Shown here in pieces: positions 44,271 through 57,200 of a stretch of 64,000 nucleotides of DNA. Source of the DNA: Steromphala cineraria (taxonomy: Eukaryota; Mollusca; Gastropoda; Trochida; Trochidae); assembly GCA_916613615.1 (NCBI GenBank), contig OU744730.1, positions 28,270,882 to 28,334,881 of the forward strand. Direction: 5' to 3'. Within the stretch, counting starts at the first letter, position 1; each line of letters opens with the position of its first letter. A model generated the notes under the pieces. That model searched no databases. It had not been told where the DNA came from and saw nothing but the letters and a program-made list of their open reading frames with translations. Made by a program: the position numbers and the translations under genes.

Positions 44271-45821
44271 TTTATCTTATCTTAGCTTACAGTAAAAATA
44301 CTCTTGTTTGATTGGCTGACGATTAACTCATTCTATCTTATGTACCCTGCGACTCTCACTTCTCACGGTGTACAAATTTCATGTACCCTGCTGCCATAGC
44401 AAAAGCTCCCCTCCGAGAAGAGTTGTCGATTAGCGTTAAGATGACGTTACCAAATGACGCAGGCATTTGTGCAGTTTACATTTTCGATAAGCTGTTTCCC
44501 TGATAATTAATTATAGATTTGTTTTCTCATCATTTTATGTTTTATTTGGAAACAAATTTTGCATTGCATTACTTGCACATGCTTTAGAATTAAAATCAAA
44601 TTGTTTCCGCTAGTAGTTTTATGTAACCCGATTCATAACTTTTTAACCAGGTTGGCTGACGCCATTTTGTTTAGTTTAAGGGTCAAGGCCGTTCAAGCGG
44701 TGACGGCTCATCCGTTAAAGGCAATCAAAATAAAATGAATATATTTTCTTCTGACATAATAAAATGAACATATTTTTTCTGACATGACGGTAAGAATGAT
44801 TCGCCTATCGGCTCAGGCAACATTCCTACAAAGACGGAACATCAGACTGTATGACCCTTGTGAGAAGCAAACAACTTATAATATCACCTTCTTCACAACC
44901 GTAATCCATAGAGAGTAATGGAAGCAAAATAACTATTGTATACGTCCGGACAAAGTTAATAAATCCACCGTAATGAATGATAAGTTCCCCTGTATCTGTA
45001 TGGTTAAGGGAGGTATATCTGTTATGTGGACCCATGGTTCTGCAATTCAAACTGTCTTCTGGACTGTTTTCGACAATACATGCCCCTGTGAGTTTTACAC
45101 CTTCACAGCAAAACAATATTATCCTTGATTTCAGATTGAACGTCAAGAAGCATCACAGCATAACAAAGTCAAATTTAAGAAGCATTTCAAACAAAAAACT
45201 TAAACAAAAACAAACATGTTTTTATGGGTTTCACTAAATAATGAAAACAAAAGCCTGGAATCTACAGGAATAAATGAGTTTCACTGGGCATCCTGTTGCT
45301 TGAGATCATAATGTAGAAAATATATGGATTTAAAACAAAAACTTGAGTAATTATAAGCACTTGACTAACGTCAGTATGACAACATTTTATCCACTATAAT
45401 ATTATGAACACATAATTATTTCTTGACTTAATCACATTCATTGAGAAAATAAAATGATACAAAAAAAAGAATTTAAGAAATTGATAAGAAAACAATATAT
45501 ATTATTCCCATTTTCTGATATTAAAGATTTTCACCTTTCATATTCTACATTGGAATTGGTACATGGTATTTGTTATCATGAAAATAGATAAAAATATATC
45601 TCCATTGGGAGCAAAATACTTTCATTGAAAGTAGATGTATTTACATAGTCTTCTTCATAGGAGCATAATCCTCATTATGTCAAATAACATCGTTGATGAA
45701 CATCCTCCAGTGAAACTATAAATCTATGGTTACAGTCAAAGTATCAAAGAACTTGGTTATGTCTCTAAGTCTAGTTTGGGATTTACAACCCCCAGATTCA
45801 GTCATTACCCTGATTCTCAAA
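44271..45821. other. 3' flank of the fusion gene
   Basis: Contains the 3' UTR of the minus-strand gene. I could not pick a convincing minus-strand AATAAA close to the stop, so the UTR end is unknown. No other gene seen. Confidence 0.35.
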
Positions 45822-48249
45822 CTATCGCTGGGTTTCTATCGTTGACGGTCTATACACAGGCGCTGTTGATCTTGGCAGTGGTTCATTGTCCAAGATGATG
45901 TCTGCACACTTCTCAGCAAGCATGATAGTTGGTCCGTTCAGATTTCCACTAACTACACTGGGCATGATTGAGGCATCAACCACACGAAGACCTTCAATGC
46001 CAATAACCTTGGCCTTGGAATCCACAACAGCCATTGGATCATCTCTGGACCCCATCTTGCATGTGCAGGATGGGTGATAGGCACTGTCAGCCATATTGCG
46101 TAGAAATTCATCGATTTCTTTATCAGAAGTGATATTGAAACCAGGTGCCATCTCAAGTCCTCTGAACTCTTCAAATGCCTTCTGTGCAAATATTTCTCTT
46201 GTTAGTCTAACAGCATTTCTCATATCAACTATGTCTTCTTCTGTTGACAGGTAGTTGGCAACAATTCTTGGATGTTCATTTGGATCTGCAGATCTGAGTT
46301 TAAGAAATCCTCTGCTTGTTGCCCTCAGAGTTCCAGCATGAGCTTGATATGCATGACATGGTCCTATCTTCCTTCCATGGTCGTTGACAGTTGAAGGGAG
46401 GAAGTGGTACTGTATGTCTGGATGTTCTAGTCCAGCTTTGCTCCTGATGAATCCACCGGCCTCCAAGTGTGCACTGGCGCCATCTCCAGTCTGCCTGGTG
46501 AACCATTCCAGTCCTGTCCTGATCATATTGTGGGGAAACTTCCACTGATAGGAATACAAAGTGATCCTCTTCTTGCAAGCTTGCTGAACATACACCTCAA
46601 GGTGGTCCTGAAGGTTCTCCCCAACACCGGGAAGGTGTGCCTGGACTGGGATGTCAAGTTTCTTGAGATCATCAGCATTTCCAACACCCGATAACATGAG
46701 GAGTTGAGGAGAGTTGATGGATCCCCCACTGAGGATGACTTCTTTGTCTGCTCGTACCTCCTTCACATCCCCTCCCTTCTTGTACTGTATTCCTACAGCC
46801 CGATCCTTCTCAAACATTATCTTCTCAGAGAAGGCACCCGTCTCAGTGGTCAGGTTTGACCGATGGATGGCAGGTCTGAGGTAAGCAGAAGCAGCACTCC
46901 ATCTCTTCCCCTGATGAATGGTCATGTCCATCCAGCCAAACCCTTCCTGCTGGTAGCCATTCATATCATCAGTGTAAGGATACCCTGCTTGAACTCCTGC
47001 ATCAATGAAGGCTTGGAAAAGAGGATTTTTGGACTTTCCTCTGGAAACATGAAGAGGACCACTTCCACCTCTGTAGTCGTCTGCTCCTAGCTCGTGGGTC
47101 TGAGATTTACGGAAGTACGGCAGACAATCTGCATATGACCATCCAGCTGCGCCTTCCTTCTCCCATTGGTCGTAATCAAAGGCATGTCCTCGGATGTACA
47201 CCATTGCATTGAGGGAGGAGGACCCCCCCCAGACTCTTCCTCTAGGCCAGTACATGACTCTGTTGTTCATTCCTTTCTCCGGCTCAGTGTGGTAGAACCA
47301 GTTGTACTGGTCATCACACAAGTTGTACATCAGAGCTGCTGGCATGTGGATCTTCCAGGTGTTGTCTTTGGGACCAGCTTCAAGCAGCAGGACCTTGTTG
47401 TCAGGATTGCTGCTCAGTCTGTTGGCCAGGACACATCCTGCTGATCCAGCACCCACAATAACATAGTCATAACTTGTTGACTTTGGTTTGGCAGCTTCCA
47501 TACGGATCTTAGCTACCCGGCTTAGGTTTCTCTTGATTTGCATAAAAGGTGAATAATTTGTAGAGGTTGAAAACAGCCTCCTTCCAGTTGGATTTGAATT
47601 GATCATAGGTGGCTTCATGGATACAACAAGAGGTAAAATGTCACTGACAACATCTACAACATGATCAGCATGGGGTTCGAGCTCTGACTTGGAACCTATT
47701 CCAGACAGGACTCCTATCCTTGAAGCGACATTGCCCAACATGCCCATTCTCAGATCAGTCACAGTGTCCCCGACCACACAAACAGCTCTGGGTTCCACCT
47801 TCAGCTCATCACAGATGAGTCTGAGGTTGTGGGAGGAGGGTTTAGGTCTGCTGTGAGGATCATCTCCACAGACCATCATATCCACAAAGTTGAGGACCTC
47901 CAGATCGAGAAGATCATTCACGGTTGTTTCTCTTGTCTCCCCGGTACAAATTGCAATCTTCACATTGGCTTCTTTCAGACTCTTGAACACCTCCTTCATG
48001 TCCTTATCCAGAGACTTGGGGTTGGTGTTGAGGACATGTTCACTGTCCTGCCAGGCCTGGTTGGTGATGAGGATGGCCTCTTCGTAGTAAAATCCTTCTG
48101 ATGTCAACATCTTCACAATGGCTGACTTCATCTCATGTCTTGTGGTGCTCTCGGCCAGAATTCCGTTGCGGACCTTCTTTGAGCTAGGACAAGCTCCCAT
48201 GACATCATATAGCTTTGTATTCAGCTTTAAACCAGTGATCTGATCGAGT
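45822..48249 (-). CDS. CHDH: Fusion exon 4: end of HAD2 and the whole choline dehydrogenase domain
   Basis: 2428 nt after acceptor GTTTTTCAG. HAD2 motifs II-IV: AICTGET (T472), RPKP (K506) and GDTVTD (D531, D535). The GMC domain has the FAD dinucleotide fold [17 protein letters not shown] (Gly 636-641), GMC signature 1 [11 protein letters not shown] (707-717), signature 2 [17 protein letters not shown] (877-893), active-site His1095 in [11 protein letters not shown] and Asn1141 in NLNGPT. It is full length compared with animal and bacterial choline dehydrogenases, and no introns interrupt it. The C terminus is a short Pro/Thr-rich tail. Other GMC alcohol oxidases are less likely, given the [16 protein letters not shown] and [11 protein letters not shown] blocks typical of the choline enzyme. 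Confidence 0.9.
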
Positions 48250-51200
48250 CTGAAAAACAAACATAGAATAGAATTTAGATTAGATAAATCCTTTAATGAT
48301 TATTTTCAAATTATTCAAACTTTATGGTAAATTGAACATTAATAAAAAATATATACTTAGTATATTTATATAAAATGTATTATTTTTTTCATTTCTACTC
48401 TAAACAATTCATAATTACACTCACTTGACATATTTTATTTCTTATTCAATAAAATGAATAGCCGAATAACTATCTTAGCTAGAAATTTATGAAATCCAAA
48501 ATTGGTTTATGTGAGAGGATGATTGTGTCGGTAAAGAAACTTCTAAGCTATTCATTTACAAATAGATTTGGTGTATCTCTCATCCTCGCCCTTTCGCAAA
48601 CATTTTTATCATATAAATATATTTTTTATCAAATATCAAGGGATTTGCACCAACCTCTCAGAAAGTCTCTCCAGCCATTGAGAGTACCGACTGTGGGTAC
48701 AGACCATGGTCCCGTGGAGATCCAACACAACCAGGTCCACCTTCTTCCGATCCATCAAGGTTGCATCAGAGTCCCCTTCACTCAACGAGTGAGGCTCAAT
48801 GAGGATACGGTCGTCCCCAGAGTATGCATAGTACTCCTTCCACTTGTCATACGGCAGGATCAGGGGCAGAAGGTCCTTGACATTCTTCACCACGTGGTCG
48901 GAGAGAGCTAGGAGTTCATCTGTTCCACAGACCCCACTCAACACCCCGACACTCCACCCCATGTTGGCATTACGCCCCATGCCAACATCAGCCACGGTGT
49001 CACCAACCATCACCGCATCCGACGGATCAATGTTGAGAGTCTTGCAAATATGCCAAGCGTTATGTGGATTTGGTTTAGGTTGCATGTTGGGATCATCCCC
49101 GCAGACAATGCAGTCCACCAAATCTGCAAGTCCAAGCTGTTCTAGGGTGTTCAGTGTTCCTTTACGATTGTCTGACGTGCAGATGGCAATCTTCATACCA
49201 TTTTCCCGTAAGATTCGAAACAGAGTCTTCAAATCGGTCGTAGTTCGAAGAGCATCTGGATTTCCAACATCACCTTCAACCCAGCTGTTCTCGATTACTT
49301 CTTTAGCTTTCTCTGGACTAAGACCTTCAGCCACAAGATCTTTCTCCAGCTCTACAGCAATCTCTGGAGATGTCTTCTCTGCAAGGAGTCCAGGCAAGAC
49401 TCGGTTTGACTCCAGACAGAAGCCCAGTGTATCAAAGATCTTCTGTTCAATGTCCAGCCCACTGTTCCTGGCAATACTGAAATAAGGTTGAAAAACTTAA
49501 GTTAAAGGAAGATCAATCATAATTATCATAAAATTTCTTCAAAAGGGTTTGTGAATTAATTTGCTTGAGGAATCATATGAATAATCTTTTTTTTCAATTT
49601 CAAAAGAGGCACATGAGCTAGCATTTTATTTGTCAAGAATGACAGATAGTGTTACTATCAATTTATCTGATATGATAGTTAAATTGTCATGTTAATTAGC
49701 TACTTGAAAGTGCTTGTGCGACAAAATTGTGATTTCAAAATAATTTTTTGTTGTGGCAGAACACTGTTTACTGACATTACACTTCTGACATTTTAGCTTT
49801 AGGTGAGGATAAATCTTTTATTATACAATCTTATTAAAATCTAAATCAGTTAAATAAACTCGGAATAAGTCTACTGAAATGAGTTAAACTTAAAAAGTTA
49901 ATTTGTTATTCATTAAATTTCAACGTTTGATGTCGGTCATGACAAATTTTCATCCTCAAAGCAAAAGTAAAGAGTTTTTTTAAGCTGTGCTGATGAATCA
50001 CAACAGTCTTTAGACGTCACAGGCATTTCAATGTAGGCTTCTTGTGTTCATAATTGTGTTTTTGGATTAAGATGAACAATATATAATCAATAATATTTGT
50101 TTGCTTAGACTGAATATAATTCATGTCTCAAGTTGCTTGAGAACGTGACATGTCTGCAATCTTTCTCTTAAGTCAAAGAGAGGGAAATTAAATATGGCAA
50201 AGAAAATGGAATGGTGCTAATTATCTCCCTTGAATTGTGCACTCTACAACACATCTTCAAAGCTTTGAAGTTTCTATAATTATCTTGAAAATGTCACTTT
50301 TGGTCTACGGTCAGGTTAAAGTCATTAATCCTGCTCCTAAAATCCTAGCCTCTGTTTGAATATCAGAAATTCTTGGATTCAGGCAGATGACCCTAGTGAC
50401 AAAATTGCAGCACAAATATCTGCAAGTATTAACAAGTGACATTTTTGCAAGGAAAGCTTTCTTTTGTCACTGAGGCATATGATCAGTCTAAGTAAACCTA
50501 GCCTCAATATTATCCGGTTCACTCCTATACTGAGTCTAGAAAGACCTAGTAGTCGTGGGAAGGTCAGCTGAAGCGACTTTCTACTAGGCCTTGCTAGACT
50601 GGCATATGATAGATTCAGTCATCTGCTTAATTCACTATATGGGGTTTATATATGGGTGATATGGCGTTTAACGCATCTTCCAAGATTATTTCACTTTTAT
50701 CACAGCAGTTTGTATTATTGCAGCGAGAAAGCATGCAACACTTGTGAAACCTGCAAGCCAGGGGTGGAAATAACCCATTGCCCGACGCCCGAGTCCAGTG
50801 ATTTTTACTGCAGGGCAAGTCAATTTACATTCACAGCTGTACCGGTGTCCAGTAGACTGTGGCAGTGTTAAATGTATACCTTATTTTTATAACACAAATT
50901 TAAAAAACAATTTATCTGTGTCTATTGCAAACATTAAGACAAAAGCAAAATAGTTTTAAATTTCAGACTTCACCAATTCATTTTGGAACTCCCTCATGTC
51001 TAAATATAGCATGAACATGAAACGCAGTCTGTGATTGGATAACAAGTGATGATCTTTCCATTAGGACCAATCAGTGTGTGTTTTACAAATAGCTTCCTGT
51101 TATGATGGCGATCGTTTCATGCTGCCGTGTTTGATTTTACAAGATTAGATTTGATAAACTAGAGGTAAATTTTAATTATCATGCTCTGGAAATCTATGTT

Positions 51201-54200
51201 TTTTCAAGAAAGATTCCTATCAGTATTATCTAAAGATTTATCTTGTTTCTAGTTATCTGTACTTGTGTCAGCCATTTGATATTGAGATTTACTCATAATT
51301 TCTTTCAAATAGTGGGACTGTGTACGTCTTTGCTTACGGGAAAATGTGCTTGATAAGATGTGTGCTTTGAATAAATATGCATCAAGCTCATTGGTAAGGA
51401 TAAATATATAAATTTATTTGAAAGAACTACCAATTTCCAAATTAATATGAAATGGATATTTGAAATCACATGGCGTACATATATGGATGACTACAAATTT
51501 CAGACAATTCAAATAAAACTACCATGCAAAACTAGTTTGTATAATAAAGTAAAGTATAAAAGCAAATTGAAAAACTTTGATTAGGGAGTTTAAATCGAGA
51601 TAAGATAAAATTATTCAGTAAATAAATATGATTGGTTGGAACTAATTTTAGTTAAGTTGTTTTTGTGACCTCTAGCTGGTACAGTGGAAAAAAAGTCAGG
51701 GCAAGTAAATGCACATGTGCTTCTGTACCGGAGTACACCAGAAAATAACAAGATGTGTTTGTGAAACACGAATGCCCCCGGATGCATCCTGCTCGCTGTG
51801 TCAAGGTCAAGGTCACAAGGTCAAATGTCATGGTGTCATCTGAAAGGTCTCATCATAAGGGATCCATATGTCAAGTATCAAAGAGCTAGCTCTGACCAAT
51901 AAAAAGTTATGACCAAGGTTAAAGTTTTTGTGGAGAAACGGACAGACGGACGGACGGACGGACGGAAAAGGTCAAATATCATGGTGTCATCTGAAAGGTC
52001 TCATCACAAGGGATACACATGTCAAGTATCAAAGACCTAGCACTGACAGTATAGAAACTATAGCCAAGGTTAAAGTTTTCGGAAAAGGCTCGCTGTGTCA
52101 AGGTCAAGGTCACAAGGTCAAATGTCATGTTGTCATCTGAAAGGTCTCATCACAAGGGATCCATATTTCAAGTATCAAAGAGCTAGCTCTGACCAATCAA
52201 AAGTTATGACCAAGGTTAAAGTTTAAAATGCTCGCTGTGTCAAGGTCAAGGTCACAAGGTCAAATGTCATGGTGTCATCTGAAAGGTCTCATCAGAAGGG
52301 ATCCATATGTCAAGTATCAAAGACCTAGCTCTGACCAATCAAAAGTTATGACCAAGGTTAAAGTTTTTGTGGACAAACGGACAGACGGACGGACGGACGG
52401 AAAAGGTCAAATATCATGGTGTCATCTGAAAGGTCTCATCAGAAGGGATCCATATGTCAAGTATCAAAGACCTAGCTCTGACCAATCAAAAGTTATGACC
52501 AAGGTTAAAGTTTTTGTGGACAAACGGACAGACGAACGGACGGACGGAAAAGGTCAAATATCATGGTGTCATCTGAAAGGTCTCATCACAAGGGATACAC
52601 ATGTCAAGTATCAAAGACCTAGCACTGACAGTATAGAAACTATAGCCAAGGTTAAAGTTTTCTGAAAAGGCTCGCTGTGTCAAGGTCAAGGTCACAAGGT
52701 CAAATGTCATGGTGTCATCTGAAAGGTCTCATCACAAGGGATCCATATGTCAAGTATCAAAGACCTAGCTCTGACCAATCAAAAGTTATGACCAAGGTTA
52801 AAGTTTTTGTGGACAAACGGACAGACGGACAGACGGACGGACGGACGGACAGACGGACAGGTGAAAAACAATATACCCCCGGAATCTCCGATTCGGGGGC
52901 ATAAAAAGTTATTTCCACCCCTGCAAGCATGAGTTGGAACTAGCAAACCATGGGTGGTACTGCGCTGAAATTCAGTTCTCTACTGCAGACAAAGTTGCTG
53001 CGCCCCGGGTGGAAACCAAGGACCTCTTGATCCAAAGCCGAACACGCTTATCACTGCGCTATCCTGGCCTAAAGGGTTCTTGTAAAGCTTGCTTAACATA
53101 AAGAATGGTGAGAGTAAGTCTACCAAAACTAAAACTAAGACTATAGAGGATTGTCAAATTAACATACTTGGCTGCAAATTCTTTAGTCCATGGCGTCCAC
53201 ATGGTATGGAAGCAGATGAGGGTTCCATCCTTGTCGAAAATGACCAGCTTTGCCTTCTTCATGTTGCTTCGACGATGTGACACACTCTTGATGGTTTCCT
53301 GGACGAACTGTCGAGGTTTCTCTTGTGATGACCTCACGCGGTCCTGGGTGGATATCGGGGCTGTACATGCTGCAATTACAAAGGATGAATAAAATGTACG
53401 TTAATAACATGAAAAAATATACGGTGATTTATATATAATAATAATATATAATATATAATTTTGAAAAAAATATGCTTCTCACAAATAAATGATACTAAAA
53501 ATAGATGATTTTCAGACAAAAGAATGCAACACTAGAAAAAGAAGAATTCAGGAAAAATTCGCACACTCAAATTTTTACCCCTAAACTCAAAAAAAGGGGG
53601 AGAATTTTGGTATCAAGTAATTTATTTCGTCTGACCAAATTAATAAATAAGCTAATTTGGCTGAGTTACAGATCTGAGGTTCGTTGGATTGGAAAAAATG
53701 TATTCAACAAAGGTGAGGAAGAATATCTAGGTATTGTGCATTGTAAAAACAAAATTTGCTTACTTAATAATTTAATCAAATCCTTAAAATGGGTAATGGT
53801 TTTGCTTCTTTTACTTTTTTGTGTGTTTATATTTCATAACTACTTGAAATAACAATGTGCAATTGCATCTTTATTAATCCATAATAAGGATAAACATTAG
53901 ATCAGCTTTGCAAGGATATTGAATAACCTTGGTGTCATGTTACTTATGAATAAGCCTTATCAAATACTAACATAAGCTCAGCTTAATTCTTGCATAATAC
54001 ATCTCCAAATTTTGATAATGTGTATTATGTTGTTTATTATTCTTACAGGCTAGTTTAGAACTATCACATACATAATTTCAAACTTTTTAGTTCCTTACAA
54101 TTTGATTAACCGTTGCCATACATTTTTTTATTGTTTTTCTAAAAGTTAGGCACCTCAATTTTCCACATTAGCCTTTCATTTGCATATGGATTTTTGTTAA

Positions 54201-57200
54201 AAGATAATAAAAACACTACAAAAGGAAGTTTGCAAATTTAATCAAGAACCCTGAAACATTATGTGCACAGCTTTTTAAATCTAGATTCTGGATTAATTTT
54301 TTGTCATTTCCCAAGTTTTATATGATCATGCACATTAACTCATTTAAAAGGAAAGGTTTACTGTTTATCCTGACACTTCAAGATGAACTAACTACAGAAT
54401 CTGATGGGAGAGAATAGACACCAATAGTTCAGTTTCTTTAAATGATGTCAATAGGACTGTCCCTTTAAACATTCACTAACCTCGACTTTACCACCTCTCG
54501 ATTTTCATTCACAGATTTTTCAACAAAATAAAAACTGGACTTGATTTTCGATAATTTGTCCAATAAACACCATTGATCAGCCTTTCATTAAGACAGGGTT
54601 ATTGACGGCTGTGAAAAAGCCACCAGAGTAAGGGGCCATAAAACTCGCACCGGTGTGACGAAATAAACAGACTATACATAGTAACGCATCATTATTTCAA
54701 CTGAAATACCACCTAAATAATTGTTTAATTACCATTGATGTGGATATCTTTTTTACACCAAATGCTTTGTAGTGTTGCATTATCAAATGATTTATCTAAC
54801 TGAGTGGGGTTTTTTTCTGTGGTATTGCTACGATAGATGTATAGATATCAAGGCTGATTCTGTTTATGACGACACAAAAAGGGGGCGTGACCAGTCATGC
54901 ATTCACTGGTTTGTGGCCAGATAGGTCTAATAGGCCAGGACCATTAGAAATGAGGTGGAAAAAAATAGTAGAAAGCTGATTTTTTCTGGAAACCTAAGAA
55001 ATATCATTCTCATTACAATGGCACAAAGTTCTGGAAATTCCAGCTGGTGGCTTTTTCAAAATGGCCGCCTTTCCAATATGGCCGCCAAAGATTTTCTGAA
55101 TTATTGAATATTTTTTACATTTATGTTGTATATTGAATGTTGTATATCAAATGAAAGCTTGTTTGATTACCTTTTCAAAAATGTACTTTTTATTGGTGTA
55201 GATAATACTCGAAGTGAAATAGTGATCAAAATGCTTGCAAAATATATTTTATAACATGAAGAATTCATGTGCTCACAGTTAGTCACTAAAATCAGTAGTA
55301 GTACTACAGCATTTTAAATGACATCCCATACACAGGCTTGAACACTCTAATCACGCTTTCAAACAGATGAATCATCTCAAGTATTGCATCAACTAGAAAC
55401 CATTTTCAGAACTTTTGTGATAAATGTAGACCAGATTCTATATGAACAAATATCGCATTTCTGTACTGCCATTCCCATTCACTTGATGGTAATCCATTTC
55501 CTAACTATTGCTGTACAGTAAGGTATATTCTGTGGAACACACAGCTTCAGATGAATGAAACGCTGACTCTCTGGACTGATTTGAAATACATGGTGGTTCA
55601 GAGATTACACTGATTCGTTAGCTGAAGATTTTCAAAATGAATGTTTCTAAAACAATGCCACCTTTGGAATTCCATTCTAAAAGAAACATCCATTGCATTT
55701 CAGTTTGAGCACTGTCTACTAAAGCTTTCTTCTTTATCTACATCGAAACTGCATGAGCAAACATAGATATTGATATATGCTCTGAAAAAATAGCGTCAAA
55801 GGACTGGATCCATACAGAATAATTTCATTTATGTCAGTTGTGGCCTATGCAACCATCATCACCAAATCCAACTACTTTAACAGATACTTGTTTCATTGGA
55901 CAATATCCATTGCAGTTGATACAATCAACTTACCATTTCCACGCCTGTATCCTGACTCTTTGTTTGTATTTGAGTGATTAATCACTGTCTTGCCACAACA
56001 AAGAAATGCGACCCATAAAGGTAATGGTTTTCGTTTCAGAATTGAAAGGAATATCTGCTAATGGGCCCCGCCTCTATTGTTTAAAAGCTTAAATTGTTGA
56101 AGATGTAAAGTCAAAGTCAATATACATATGGTAAAAGGTTACAAAGATATTTGCATACATGCAGTCTTCGAAAGGCATTAAGAAATGGTTTACACAATAT
56201 AGAAGTTGTTTGCCAGAAACTGTTACTTAGATTACAATATCCATTCAAATTACAACATATTCTGTACCACAAATACCATTTATTGGTAATTGGTAGCACT
56301 CATAAACCTAGCCACATGTAGCGGTAACAGACCACTCAACACTCAGACATAGAGTATATCATTTTGAAGTTCATCGTGAGATCTCACATGGGGTTGATTG
56401 CTATGCAAACTTGTGTAGTGAGTGTTTCGGATTTAGCAAATATTTGTGCCTTTTTCTGATCTGAGTGAGATCCAAGTCATCGATACAAACAAATGATTCT
56501 TACAGTATAGACATAATAGCTGAGATATGCATGATTAATCATCAAATAGTAACACTGTTTTGAAAAGCATATTCCAATATGCTACATTCTCTATCAAATT
56601 AATCCAATGGCATTACTAAACTAAAACCCATAAGGCAAATGATGATGTTATTAAACTTGAGGTTGTTCAATGTGACAGGGGCAAGACCAAGTGTCAATAG
56701 CTGTGCAAAAACCCAGAGATAAAATGGGCCTCTGAGGTAACCAAATATTAACTCTTCAGCATTGGAACAAAGAAGGCTCATCCCAAAGGGCCTAAATCCC
56801 CTAAGACTAAATATCCATCTATGGACAACATTTCAAACAATCCAATCAGATCATTAGGTGTGTTTTGTATTATTTTGATAAGTAGAAAGATAAGTTTGAG
56901 AAATATATCTAACTGTTCATCCCCACTTCTGAAGGATTATCTTTGATTTTAGTACCTGTAGGCTTTTTGCTTATATGAAATAAATGAATTTTTGTAATCA
57001 ACTTCTATTCCATCTTCATTTTACAAACTAACATATACGTTTATATATATGAATATTATACTGAATATCAAATGGTATTTTCTTTTCATTACCTCTTCCT
57101 TTTTAAGTCATATTCCCCAACTCTTTTCAAAATTCCAAATAACTTTTATCCTCTAGCATTACTTTTCTTGCCACTGGAGCGTCTACTTTGATTTTTATGG

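Noticed and set aside
45886..49485. Several plus-strand frames opposite the fusion gene, up to 213 codons
   Set aside because: Antisense shadows of conserved coding exons; none shows a domain.
52228..52904. Open frames through the tandem array
   Set aside because: They repeat the array unit in translation and have no start context; products of repeat structure.
53505..53852. 115-codon frame with a C-terminal hydrophobic stretch
   Set aside because: Lies in an intron of the minus-strand fusion gene; AT-driven composition and no recognisable family.
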